64,000 nt of DNA from Burkholderiaceae bacterium (GTDB taxonomy: Bacteria > Pseudomonadota > Gammaproteobacteria > Burkholderiales > Burkholderiaceae): assembly GCA_947448695.1 (NCBI GenBank), contig CANFOL010000012.1, positions 1-64,000 of the forward strand, given 5' to 3'. Each line of letters opens with the position of its first letter. The first letter of the stretch is position 1. The notes under the pieces were generated by a model, which was not told where the DNA came from, made no database searches, and worked only from the letters and a program-made list of their open reading frames with translations. A program made the translations under genes and the position numbers. Of this stretch, positions 1-8,325 are shown in pieces.

Positions 1-69
1 AATTTGACCGCGTTTTACCTGTTCGATTGAAAGATCAGGCAGACCTAGGATAGAATCTATTTGGGACAT
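1..69 (-). CDS. N-terminal fragment of an unidentified protein (window edge)
   Basis: An open frame on the reverse strand starts with ATG at 69 and runs off the left edge after 23 codons (MSQIDSILGLPDLSIEQVKR...). The LGLPDLSIEQV stretch resembles the N-terminus of some ISL3-type transposases, but 23 residues are too few for a firm family call. It diverges from the small gene at 124. Confidence 0.35.
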   Translation of the reverse strand, partial: MSQIDSILGLPDLSIEQVKRGQI

Positions 70-123
70 GGGTATTACCTCTATTAAAAAAGTTCGTCGA
101 AAAAACTAGTTTAATAAATACCT

Positions 124-360
124 TTGTCCCCCGTTTATGATGTAGAGCCTACTGCGCTATTTACCGAGCATGAATTGACGAGGGTATTACAAATGATGCA
201 TGCCATTCAAGTGAAGCTAGGTATTACTAATGATCGTGACAGTAACATCGCCGATGCGGATTTAGAAATGGAGACTAATCCCGATGATGTTTTATCTGAA
301 ATTGCTCGTTTGGAACTTCGTGAAAAAAATCACGCTAATGGTCGACGAAAGCCGAAATAG
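124..360 (+). CDS. Small hypothetical protein (78 aa)
   Basis: A 78-residue acidic, mostly helical reading frame with a basic tail (GRRKPK). It opens with TTG at 124, and I see no strong ribosome binding site; a start at an internal ATG (MMHAIQVKLGI...) is possible. No family recognised. It converges on the alkylsulfatase gene, and an inverted repeat lies between the two stop codons. It could be a real small gene or a remnant. Confidence 0.4.
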   Translation: MSPVYDVEPTALFTEHELTRVLQMMHAIQVKLGITNDRDSNIADADLEMETNPDDVLSEIARLELREKNHANGRRKPK

Positions 361-406
361 AAAAAATAAAAAGCGAGAATTGTTGAACAATCCTCCCTTT
401 TTTATT

Positions 407-426
407 CCTCTCCAATGAAGGAGAGG
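407..426. terminator. Inverted repeat between convergent genes
   Basis: CCTCTCC (407-413) and GGAGAGG (420-426) form a perfect 7-bp stem with a 6-nt loop between the ends of the 78-aa gene and the alkylsulfatase gene. No long T run follows on either strand, although a TTTTTT tract precedes it at about 398, so terminator function is inferred from placement. Confidence 0.4.
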
Positions 427-442
427 ATCTATTGATAATTAA

Positions 443-2542
443 TTACGGATGTAACTCGGCAGCTTCTTGAACCACTAGTGGATCTAATGTTTTGAGAGGA
501 GCAGCTGTTTTTGATTTTGTCCCAGGCATCAACTCAAAATCAGGAGAGAAGCTTGTCAGACTGCTACGTAAATCTTCAAAAACTTGACGATTACCATCAA
601 ATTTAGCCTTTTTTTCAGTAATTAGCTGATCAAAGGTTTTTGTACCTGCCATCACGGAATTTAAGTCAGAACGATTGAGTGTGATTGTCAGATCAGCATT
701 TTTCGCTTGTTGACCTTTAATATTTGTCAACGCTGAATTACTTAACTCAACAACAAACTTCTCACCATTGTCCGGAGTAACAAGATTAATCACAGATTTT
801 TTACCAGACACTTTTTTCGTATCTAGAGAGATTGCTAAAGAGTTGAGCCATAGCTCAGTTGGCATCCCACGAATCATGTCCGGACCACTCGCTTTAGGAG
901 GGGTACCAGCTGGCATACCATTACGTAATTCATAGGCAGCCCCAAGGAAACTATTGCGCACACTTGGACTCTCTTTTTGATAACCGATCTGCTCAAAAAT
1001 ATCGGCTAACAAATCTTTCGCTTCAGTATTGTTAGGTTCAGCATAGACCAGTTTATTCACAATTTCCACACCCTCAAGATATTTGCCGTCATCAAAGAGT
1101 TTTTTACCACTGGCGATAATTTTGCTACTACCACCCATCATCTCCACATATAAAGGTGCAGAATCTTTCGGTGAAAGAGGTGTTAAGGTCGCAGGATTGC
1201 CATCCCAGTAACCAATATAACGATTAATCACTGCACGGCTATTGTGTTCTTCTGAACCATGGTAGCTATGGGCTGCCCATTTATTTTTTAAGCTATTTGG
1301 AAGTTTATACACGTTCTGAATTTCATTAATCGTGACACCTTTATTCGCTTGGTGTAACACTTCATTATTCAAATAAGCATAAGTATCACGTTGAGTTCTC
1401 ATGATGTCTTGGATACGGGCATTACCAAAACGTGGCCACGAGTGTGAAGCAAACATCACTTCCGCTTTCGTGCCGTAACGATAGAGGGCATTATTAATAT
1501 TCTTTGACCAAGCAAGAGCATCACGCACCAGTGCGCCACGGAGAGTGTATATATTATGGATTGTCCCAGTAATATTTTCCGCAGCCCAGAATGCCTTCAT
1601 GTCTGGGAAGTAGGTATTCATTTCCGCAGGTGCCTCAGTGCCAGGTGTATTTTGGAACTCCATTCTTACCCCATCGATTACCATTTCTTCAAAAGGCTTG
1701 GAGATGTATTTGGTGGGTGCAATCAAACCTAAATTACCTGCAGCAGTATTTTTACCAATCGATTGGTCCACGTGACCAAAAGGACTTCTTGGTAATAGCA
1801 CACCGTATTGGAAGAACATTCTTCGAGTCATCGCATTACCTGCGTAAACATTCTCAGCAACGGCTGCTTCCATAAAGCCTACAGGGGCAATAATCTGAAC
1901 TTTGCCAGCCTTTACATCAGTTTCATTGGCAACGCCACGAACACCACCGAAATGATCGCCATGAGAGTGGGAGTAAATGACGGCTACTACAGGACGCTTA
2001 CCAACTTTCTCATTAATGAAATCTAAAGCGGCTTTAGCAGTTTCTTTTGCTGTGAGAGGATCAAATACAATCCACCCTTTGTTTGACTTAACAAAAGTAA
2101 TATTTGCGAGATCGAAGCCACGCACTTGATAGATTTTTCCAGGAAGGACTTCATAGAGGCCGTAAGCCATATTCAGGACAGCTTGACGTTGTAATGAAGG
2201 ATGAACGCTATCAAAGTTTTTGCCCTGTAACAAGAATTCATAGCTGCCCATATCCCAAGCAACGTTACCGGCCTCTGCCTTAATAGATTTATAAGGAGGC
2301 GCAGCAATAAAGCCTTTTTTAGCTTCTTCAAAATCAGTTTTATCTTCAAACGGTAAAGTATTGCGCGACATTTCTTGCATTTTTATGGTGTAGCTTGAAG
2401 GATATTTCCCCTTTTTATCAAAGTGCTTTCCTTCCATAGCGCCAGGGTCGGACAGAACAGCGCCGCCCCCAGAAGCAAATGCCGTTGATACAGATAGATT
2501 GAAAACTAGAAATAATGCTTTTTGAAGTTTTGTCATAGTCAT
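443..2542 (-). CDS. Periplasmic alkylsulfatase (metallo-beta-lactamase fold, SdsA/YjcS type)
   Basis: A 699-residue secreted enzyme expected to hydrolyse alkyl sulfate esters to alcohol and sulfate in the periplasm. Residues 1-24 look like a Sec signal peptide (hydrophobic core, cleavage near AFA-SG). The binuclear zinc motif HSHGDH is at about 192-197, a dimerisation region follows, and the C-terminal ~120 residues resemble an SCP-2-like domain, the normal order for SdsA1-type alkylsulfatases of about 650-700 residues. Primary versus secondary alkyl sulfate preference cannot be read from sequence. Two in-frame ATG codons (2542 and 2536) are possible starts, neither with a strong Shine-Dalgarno. 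The gene stands alone. Confidence 0.9.
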   Translation of the reverse strand: MTMTKLQKALFLVFNLSVSTAFASGGGAVLSDPGAMEGKHFDKKGKYPSSYTIKMQEMSRNTLPFEDKTDFEEAKKGFIAAPPYKSIKAEAGNVAWDMGSYEFLLQGKNFDSVHPSLQRQAVLNMAYGLYEVLPGKIYQVRGFDLANITFVKSNKGWIVFDPLTAKETAKAALDFINEKVGKRPVVAVIYSHSHGDHFGGVRGVANETDVKAGKVQIIAPVGFMEAAVAENVYAGNAMTRRMFFQYGVLLPRSPFGHVDQSIGKNTAAGNLGLIAPTKYISKPFEEMVIDGVRMEFQNTPGTEAPAEMNTYFPDMKAFWAAENITGTIHNIYTLRGALVRDALAWSKNINNALYRYGTKAEVMFASHSWPRFGNARIQDIMRTQRDTYAYLNNEVLHQANKGVTINEIQNVYKLPNSLKNKWAAHSYHGSEEHNSRAVINRYIGYWDGNPATLTPLSPKDSAPLYVEMMGGSSKIIASGKKLFDDGKYLEGVEIVNKLVYAEPNNTEAKDLLADIFEQIGYQKESPSVRNSFLGAAYELRNGMPAGTPPKASGPDMIRGMPTELWLNSLAISLDTKKVSGKKSVINLVTPDNGEKFVVELSNSALTNIKGQQAKNADLTITLNRSDLNSVMAGTKTFDQLITEKKAKFDGNRQVFEDLRSSLTSFSPDFELMPGTKSKTAAPLKTLDPLVVQEAAELHP

Positions 2543-2778
2543 TTCATAAAAATAAAGGTTTATTAAAATTCGCCTTTTCTAATATAAATCATATTTATGA
2601 TTATTTCGTTATTTTTGCTTGTAAGTAATTAATTAATATATGATTTTTTACGAATGTTCGAATAAAAATCCCTATCGAACGGAGGATATGATCCAATTCA
2701 AAATGATTGATCGTTTAAAGCGTGGCAATTTAAGTTATTGATTTTAAATAATATTTATACTTTTTGACTTTTTTTATA

Positions 2779-2816
2779 CCGGTATATTAAAAAGACGCTT
2801 CTTTTTAATATACCGG
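2779..2816. repeat. Perfect 17-bp hairpin, intergenic
   Basis: CCGGTATATTAAAAAGA (2779-2795) and its exact reverse complement (2800-2816) flank the 4-nt loop CGCT. The flanks (GACTTTT before, AAAAGTC after) extend the symmetry imperfectly to roughly 2765-2826. It could be a terminator, a MITE-like relic or the end of a decayed mobile sequence; it lies directly in front of the ATPase remnant. Confidence 0.7.
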
Positions 2817-2828
2817 GATAAAAGTCGG

Positions 2829-3008
2829 ATGAAGAGATATATCGAACAATTCATCCTAAAAGATATCCAGAAAAAGCTCGTTATTTTGATAGGGCCTAGG
2901 CATGAGTCAAAGGCGATATAACTTGTTTATAACCTTAAGATTCCACTTAGGGCTAATGGCATCATCATTGATGACGTGGCGAGTTATTTGGCTGAGTTAG
3001 AGGCGTAA
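2829..3008 (+). pseudogene. Decayed remnant of an AAA ATPase (DUF4143-type)
   Basis: From ATG 2829 the frame reads MKRYIEQFILKDIQKK followed by LVILIGPRHESKAI, then a stop. This matches the usual start of archaeal/bacterial AAA ATPases of the DUF4143 type, where the P-loop reads GPRQVGKTT; here the lysine-threonine core is gone. A second open piece ends at 3008 (IPLRANGIIIDDVASYLAELEA, stop), plausible as the C-terminal tail, so most of the gene seems deleted. The family is recognised from memory and the homology is inferred. Confidence 0.45.
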
Positions 3009-3090
3009 AGTATTTTTTAGATAACTAACTATCTAATTCTATGAGTCAATACAGATACAAAAACAAATGTGTAAGAAACTGATCAATATT

Positions 3091-3831
3091 TTATAAATGA
3101 TCTCGCAAAAGTACACCATAACCAGGTAATGAATCTATGTGGCCAAGTATTTTTAGAGCACCCCAAAGACTGACTTGATTGGTGGTGAGAACGGGTTTAC
3201 CTATTTTTTGTTCGAGCTGGTCAATTACTTCCATCGTGAACCAATTGCCGCAAGCGAGCATGATGGCATCTACATCTGGGCCATCGAGTTCTAAAGCCAT
3301 ATCATATGCCGAAGAAGAATCAAGCCTGCCGATATCTAAATTCTTTGCAATACCGAGGGCTTTATCTCTAGGTACTTCAATCCCATTGGCTCTTAAAAAC
3401 CCAACACTAAACTCATTGATTTCATCGGTCCAGGGCGCACAAAAGGCAAGACGTTTAACGCCTAGTACTTCAAGTGCTTGAATGGTGGCAGTAGCCGCAG
3501 TTGTTGCAGGTTTTCCCGTTGAGTCTTCCATCATCTTTTTGAGGGTTTGATCGTAACCCAAACCTTTTCGTGATGACGGTGCAGTTAAGCCAAGAAGAAG
3601 TACATCTACATCGGCATCAGCAAGTGTTGCGGCTCCTTCACCTAATTTTTCGACGACTTTGATGGTGGAGTCAGCTTCTACGTGAGTCAGTTTCAAACGT
3701 GAAATGTGTAATGAAGTTCCTTTTGGTAATGCGCTATAGAATTCTCGCTCTTGAACGGTATTTGATGATGGTATTAAAGAACCAATCCGTTTTAAAACCT
3801 GAGTGCTTGACTGACTAGTTGTCATTGACAT
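3091..3831 (-). CDS. Arylmalonate decarboxylase / maleate isomerase-like protein (Asp/Glu racemase fold)
   Basis: I place the start at ATG 3831, preceded by GAAGGGG at good spacing, giving 246 residues; the frame is open to 3987 but the extra 52 residues look non-conserved. The family uses active-site cysteines: maleate isomerases have two, arylmalonate decarboxylase only one. Here the C-terminal cysteine is present (LACGNW, Cys194) while the N-terminal site reads GLTAPSSRKG (about 81-90) with no cysteine, the decarboxylase pattern. Likely role: cofactor-free decarboxylation or racemisation of a substituted malonate or related acid in the cytoplasm. It is divergent from thrS; the substrate is unknown. 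Confidence 0.7.
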   Translation of the reverse strand: MSMTTSQSSTQVLKRIGSLIPSSNTVQEREFYSALPKGTSLHISRLKLTHVEADSTIKVVEKLGEGAATLADADVDVLLLGLTAPSSRKGLGYDQTLKKMMEDSTGKPATTAATATIQALEVLGVKRLAFCAPWTDEINEFSVGFLRANGIEVPRDKALGIAKNLDIGRLDSSSAYDMALELDGPDVDAIMLACGNWFTMEVIDQLEQKIGKPVLTTNQVSLWGALKILGHIDSLPGYGVLLRDHL

Positions 3832-3947
3832 ATCCCCTTCATTATTTTTTGATTTATTTACATCATAAAGTGTTTTTAAGTGAGATTTTATTTTTTTGAT
3901 CATGTTCGTAACCGAACTAAAGGCATAAAAGGCTTGATATGCCTTAA

Positions 3948-3974
3948 TTGTTCGATGAATCAATCGTTTATAAT
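3948..3974 (+). promoter_or_regulatory. Possible thrS promoter
   Basis: A TATAAT hexamer at 3969-3974 lies 37 bp before the thrS start. The best -35 candidate is TTGTTC (3948-3953) with a short 15-bp spacer, so only the -10 element is convincing. Confidence 0.35.
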
Positions 3975-4011
3975 AATTCTTACTCAATCTACCGCGACAA
4001 ACTAAATATAT

Positions 4012-5922
4012 ATGCCAGTAGTTACCTTACCTGACGGCTCAAAACGCCAATATGAAGCTCCTTTAACTGTTGCTGAGGTTGCACAAAGTATTGGCTCTGG
4101 CCTTGCTAAAGCAGCTCTTGCCGGCAAGGTGAACCAAAACCTTGTTGACTTGAGCTACTTGATTGACCAAGATATCGAACTGGCAATTGTGACAGATAAG
4201 GATCCGGAAGGATTAGAGGTGATTCGTCACTCGACAGCGCACTTACTTGCTTATGCAGTTAAAGAATTATTTCCTCAGGCACAAGTCACCATAGGTCCTG
4301 TAATTGATAATGGATTTTATTATGACTTTGCTTATTCAAGACCATTTACTCCAGAAGATCTTCTCGCAATAGAAAAGCGCATGGCTGAGATCGCCAAGAA
4401 AGATGAAAAAGTTACAAGAAGTGTTGTGCCCCGTGATGATGCGATTAGCTATTTCAAAGGCTTGGGTGAGCATTACAAAGCCGAGTTGATTGAAAGTATT
4501 CCGCAGGGTGAAGACGTTTCTTTATATGCTGAAGGAAACTTTACTGACCTATGTCGTGGTCCGCACGTGCCAAGTACAGGTAAGCTCAAAGTGTTCAAAC
4601 TGATGAAGGTCGCAGGTGCTTATTGGCGTGGAGATTCTAAGAATGAAATGCTCCAGCGGATTTACGGGACTGCTTGGACGAAGAAGGAAGATCTTGAGCA
4701 ATATCTTCATATGCTCGAAGAAGCAGAAAAGCGTGATCATCGTAAGTTAGGTAAACAACTTGATTTATTCCATTTTCAGGAAGAGGCTCCAGGACTGATC
4801 TTCTGGCATCCAAAAGGTTGGAGTATCTGGCAGCAAGTTGAACAATACATGCGCAAGATCTATGAGAGCCATGGTTACCAAGAAGTTAAAGCACCTCAAA
4901 TCTTAGATCGTGTCCTATGGGAAAAATCAGGCCATTGGGATAACTACAAAGATAATATGTTCACGACCGAGTCGGAGAACAGAACCTATGCACTCAAGCC
5001 AATGAACTGTCCAGGTCATGTATTAATCTTTAATTCAGGGTTGCATAGCTATCGTGATTTGCCATTGCGTTTTGGTGAGTTTGGACAATGCGTCAGAAAT
5101 GAACCCTCAGGAGCACTACATGGACTGATGCGCGTCAGAGGTTTTACTCAAGATGACGGTCATATCTTCTGTACAGAGGATCAGATTCAGCAAGAAGTGG
5201 CAGATTTTGATAAGTTAGTTAGAAGTGTCTATCAAGACTTTGGCTTCAAAGAAGTCGCCGTCAAACTGGCACTGCGACCAGAAAAGCGGGTGGGTGAAGA
5301 TGCAATTTGGGATAAAGCCGAAGACGCATTACGTGAAGCCATCAAAGCATCCGGTCAAGAATGGGAAGAATTGCCGGGGGAGGGTGCTTTTTATGGCCCC
5401 AAACTCGAATATCACCTTAAAGACTCTATTGGACGATCGTGGCAGTGTGGAACCGTTCAGGTAGACTTTTCGATGCCGGGACGATTAGGTGCGGAGTATG
5501 TTGCTGACGATAATAGTCGCAAGGTGCCTGTGATGTTACACCGTGCGATTGTGGGGTCTTTGGAGCGTTTTATTGGGATTTTGATTGAAAATCATGCAGG
5601 TGCGATGCCAACTTGGTTATCTCCTACTCAAGCGGTAGTGCTTAATATTTCAGAAAATTCTGCTCAATATGCTCAAAATGTCGCACAAATACTAAAAAAA
5701 CAAGGATTTAGAGTCTTTGCAGATTTGCGTAATGAGAAAATTACGTATAAAATACGAGACCATGCTTTACAAAAACATCCTTACTTAATTGTGGTGGGTG
5801 ATAAAGAGCGTGATGGCAACTTAGTTGCTGTTCGTGCTAGAGGCGGAGTTGATTTAGGCGTTATGCCGATTGAAGACTTTTCTAGCATGCTCCAGAAAGA
5901 TATTTCTCAAAAAGATGTCTGA
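4012..5922 (+). CDS. thrS: Threonyl-tRNA synthetase
   Basis: A 636-residue class II synthetase charging tRNA-Thr in the cytoplasm. Order of domains: TGS (about 1-60), the editing domain with HSTAH (His73, His77), the catalytic core with the zinc-site stretch MNCPGH, motif 2 around [20 protein letters not shown], and motif 3 [18 protein letters not shown], followed by the anticodon-binding domain. Length is normal. It heads the translation block thrS-infC-rpmI-rplT-pheST-ihfA. No good Shine-Dalgarno precedes ATG 4012. Confidence 0.98.
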   Translation: MPVVTLPDGSKRQYEAPLTVAEVAQSIGSGLAKAALAGKVNQNLVDLSYLIDQDIELAIVTDKDPEGLEVIRHSTAHLLAYAVKELFPQAQVTIGPVIDNGFYYDFAYSRPFTPEDLLAIEKRMAEIAKKDEKVTRSVVPRDDAISYFKGLGEHYKAELIESIPQGEDVSLYAEGNFTDLCRGPHVPSTGKLKVFKLMKVAGAYWRGDSKNEMLQRIYGTAWTKKEDLEQYLHMLEEAEKRDHRKLGKQLDLFHFQEEAPGLIFWHPKGWSIWQQVEQYMRKIYESHGYQEVKAPQILDRVLWEKSGHWDNYKDNMFTTESENRTYALKPMNCPGHVLIFNSGLHSYRDLPLRFGEFGQCVRNEPSGALHGLMRVRGFTQDDGHIFCTEDQIQQEVADFDKLVRSVYQDFGFKEVAVKLALRPEKRVGEDAIWDKAEDALREAIKASGQEWEELPGEGAFYGPKLEYHLKDSIGRSWQCGTVQVDFSMPGRLGAEYVADDNSRKVPVMLHRAIVGSLERFIGILIENHAGAMPTWLSPTQAVVLNISENSAQYAQNVAQILKKQGFRVFADLRNEKITYKIRDHALQKHPYLIVVGDKERDGNLVAVRARGGVDLGVMPIEDFSSMLQKDISQKDV

Positions 5923-5986
5923 AAAGAGCGTCTATAAAAAGGCGAGCAGGAATGGTTATTGATTAATTGAGAGAAGAGGTAAAGAT

Positions 5987-6508
5987 ATCGCTACAGAAAA
6001 ACTGCATCGTATTAACCGGGAAATAACTGTTCCTGAAGTGCGACTGATTGGTTCCCAAGGACAAGCATTAGGCGTTTTCAAGGTATTTGATGCATTGAAA
6101 TTAGCTGAAGAGGAAGAAACTGATTTAGTGGAGATTGCTCCTACTGCAGTTCCTCCAGTTTGTAAGATTATGGACTATGGTAAGTTTAAGTATCAAGAGG
6201 CCAAGAAAGCGCATGAAGCGAAGTTAAAGCAGAAGGTGATTCAGGTAAAAGAAGTGAAGTTTAGGCCTGGTACTGATGACGGTGATTATGGTGTGAAGTT
6301 GCGAAATCTGATCCGCTTTTTAGAAGAAGGTGATAAAACCAAGATAACGCTGCGATTTAGAGGTCGTGAAATGGCCCACCAAGAAATTGGGATGCGGATG
6401 TTGGATCGTTTGAAGATAGATTTAGAGCCTTTCGGAGTTGTAGAACAATTTCCGAAGATGGAAGGCAGGCAGATGGTGATGGTGTTATCGCCTGTCAAAA
6501 AGAAGTAG
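5987..6508 (+). CDS. infC: Translation initiation factor IF-3, starting at ATC
   Basis: IF-3 binds the 30S subunit, keeps subunits apart and proofreads the initiator codon. The conserved N-terminus ([21 protein letters not shown]) is only complete if translation starts at ATC 5987, preceded by AGAGG (5974-5979 region) at proper spacing, giving 173 aa, the usual family length. A start at the in-frame GTG 6038 would lose 17 conserved residues. Rare AUU/AUC/AUA starts of infC are a known self-limiting device, since IF-3 rejects non-standard start codons. It lies 64 nt after thrS. Confidence 0.96.
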   Translation: MATEKLHRINREITVPEVRLIGSQGQALGVFKVFDALKLAEEEETDLVEIAPTAVPPVCKIMDYGKFKYQEAKKAHEAKLKQKVIQVKEVKFRPGTDDGDYGVKLRNLIRFLEEGDKTKITLRFRGREMAHQEIGMRMLDRLKIDLEPFGVVEQFPKMEGRQMVMVLSPVKKK

Positions 6509-6512
6509 TGAT

Positions 6513-6569
6513 AAAAGCGTCAGCTTTTAAATAAGAGCGTAAGCTCTATGTAGTGAGAGCGTCAAGCTC
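6513..6569 (+). promoter_or_regulatory. Three tandem small hairpins in the rpmI leader
   Basis: The infC-rpmI gap contains three consecutive stem-loops: AAAAGC-GTCA-GCTTTT (6513-6528), AGAGC-GTAA-GCTCT (6534-6547) and GAGC-GTCAA-GCTC (6557-6569). Each loop starts with GT and ends in A, and the core AGCGT..AGCT repeats. Given the position before rpmI-rplT, a role as an L20 autoregulatory site or processing site is an inference. Confidence 0.55.
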
Positions 6570-6652
6570 AATAGAAGTATGGCTGGGTTTTAAAAGTGTT
6601 ATTGAATATGATAACCACCTGAGCAATACAAATTAGTGAAAAGGGAGCAATC

Positions 6653-6850
6653 ATGCCCAAAATGAAGAGCAAAAGCGGTGCAGCCAAGCGCTTTAAGGTT
6701 CGCGGAAGCGGGTCGATTAAGCGTGGACAGGCGTTCAAGCGCCATATCCTAACCAAGAAGACAACGAAAAACAAACGTCACTTACGTGGTTCTGCAGAGG
6801 TTCATGAATCCAATGTGAAATCTGTCCGTGCGATGTTGCCGTACGCTTAA
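6653..6850 (+). CDS. rpmI: 50S ribosomal protein L35
   Basis: A 65-residue, very basic protein with the typical L35 opening ([20 protein letters not shown]) and close (AMLPYA). It belongs to the large ribosomal subunit. A good ribosome binding site (AAGGGAG) precedes ATG 6653, and rplT follows after 19 nt, the conserved infC-rpmI-rplT arrangement. Confidence 0.98.
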   Translation: MPKMKSKSGAAKRFKVRGSGSIKRGQAFKRHILTKKTTKNKRHLRGSAEVHESNVKSVRAMLPYA

Positions 6851-6869
6851 TTGATTAAAGGAGAATCTC

Positions 6870-7232
6870 ATGCCTAGAGTAAAACGCGGTGTCACAGCAC
6901 GTGCCCGTCACAAAAAAGTAACCGACGCAGCCAAAGGCTATCGCGGTCGTCGTAGTAATGTATTCCGTATCGCTAAAGAAGCGGTGATGCGCGCTGGGCA
7001 ATATGCCTATCGTGACCGTCGCAATAAGAAGCGTACTTTCCGTGCTTTATGGATTGCGCGTATTAACGCAGCAGTTCGTGAACATGACTTAAGCTACAGT
7101 GTATTTATCAATGGGCTCAAAAAAGCGGAAATTGATCTCGATCGCAAAGTCTTATCTGATATGGCGATTCATGACAAGCCTGCTTTTGCTGCATTGGTCG
7201 AAAAGATCAAAACTGTTCAAGCTGCAGCTTAA
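6870..7232 (+). CDS. rplT: 50S ribosomal protein L20
   Basis: A 120-residue basic protein, full length for L20, with the start [16 protein letters not shown] and the conserved [19 protein letters not shown]. It is an early large-subunit assembly protein and, in other bacteria, the translational repressor of its own operon; the hairpins at 6513-6569 are candidate targets. Ribosome binding site AAAGGAG precedes the ATG. Confidence 0.98.
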   Translation: MPRVKRGVTARARHKKVTDAAKGYRGRRSNVFRIAKEAVMRAGQYAYRDRRNKKRTFRALWIARINAAVREHDLSYSVFINGLKKAEIDLDRKVLSDMAIHDKPAFAALVEKIKTVQAAA

Positions 7233-7243
7233 GTAAGTAGTGT

Positions 7244-8302
7244 ATGGTTGACTTGGATCAACTGGTCAAAGAAGCTACTGAAAGTTTCTCCTCCACCAGC
7301 GACGCGGTCGCTTTGGAGGAGGTCAAAGCAAAATATCTCGGTAAGTCAGGTCTCTTGACAGAAATGCTCAAGGGGCTTGGTAAACTCGACCCAGACATCA
7401 GAAAAACCGAAGGTGCACGCATTAACATCGCTAAAGCTACCATCGAAGGTGCTTTACAGGCAAGGCGTGCGCAACTCGCGGATGATCTATTGCAAGCAAG
7501 ACTCTCACAAGAGGCGATTGATGTGTCCTTGCCAGGACGTGGCAGAGGGATTGGTAGTTTGCATCCTGTTATGCGCACTTGGGAGCGTGTCGAAGAAATC
7601 TTTCATTCGATTGGCTTTGATGTGGCACAAGGCCCTGAGATCGAAAATGATTGGTTTAATTTCACAGCCCTCAATAGCCCAGAAAATCATCCTGCGAGAT
7701 CCATGCAAGATACCTTCTATGTAGATGGTCATGATGCGCAGAATAAATCTTTACTGCTGAGAACCCACACCAGCCCGATGCAAATTCGGCATGCGAGTGA
7801 AACAGTTAAGCAACATTTAGCTACCTTTGGCAATCTAGATGATATGCCAGAGATTCGTGTCATTGCCCCCGGTAGAACGTATCGTGTGGATAGTGATGCA
7901 ACCCACTCACCCATGTTTCATCAAGTCGAGGGTTTATGGATTGGTAAAGATGTCACCTTTGCTGCTTTGAAAGGCGTCTATACAAAATTCTTAAAAGCTT
8001 TTTTTGAAAACGACGCACTTAATTTACGTTTTCGCCCATCTTATTTTCCGTTTACAGAACCCTCCGCTGAGATTGATATTGCATTTCCATCCGGAAAATT
8101 AGCCGGTCGCTGGCTTGAGATTTCCGGGTCTGGACAAGTCCATCCAACAGTCATTCGTAATATGGGTCTTGATCCCGAAGATTACATTGGCTTTGCCTTT
8201 GGTTCAGGACTAGAAAGACTTACGATGCTTCGTTATGGCGTTGATGATTTGCGATTGTTCTTTGAAAACGATTTACGTTTTCTCAATCAATTTCCAGCTT
8301 AG
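7244..8302 (+). CDS. pheS: Phenylalanyl-tRNA synthetase alpha subunit
   Basis: A 352-residue class II synthetase catalytic subunit that forms an alpha2beta2 enzyme with PheT. After an N-terminal coiled-coil tRNA-binding region, motif 2 ([20 protein letters not shown]) and motif 3 ([20 protein letters not shown]) are clear. It starts 11 nt after rplT, consistent with cotranscription, and pheT follows after 23 nt. Confidence 0.98.
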   Translation: MVDLDQLVKEATESFSSTSDAVALEEVKAKYLGKSGLLTEMLKGLGKLDPDIRKTEGARINIAKATIEGALQARRAQLADDLLQARLSQEAIDVSLPGRGRGIGSLHPVMRTWERVEEIFHSIGFDVAQGPEIENDWFNFTALNSPENHPARSMQDTFYVDGHDAQNKSLLLRTHTSPMQIRHASETVKQHLATFGNLDDMPEIRVIAPGRTYRVDSDATHSPMFHQVEGLWIGKDVTFAALKGVYTKFLKAFFENDALNLRFRPSYFPFTEPSAEIDIAFPSGKLAGRWLEISGSGQVHPTVIRNMGLDPEDYIGFAFGSGLERLTMLRYGVDDLRLFFENDLRFLNQFPA

Positions 8303-8325
8303 TACATATTCATTAGAGAGTTAAC

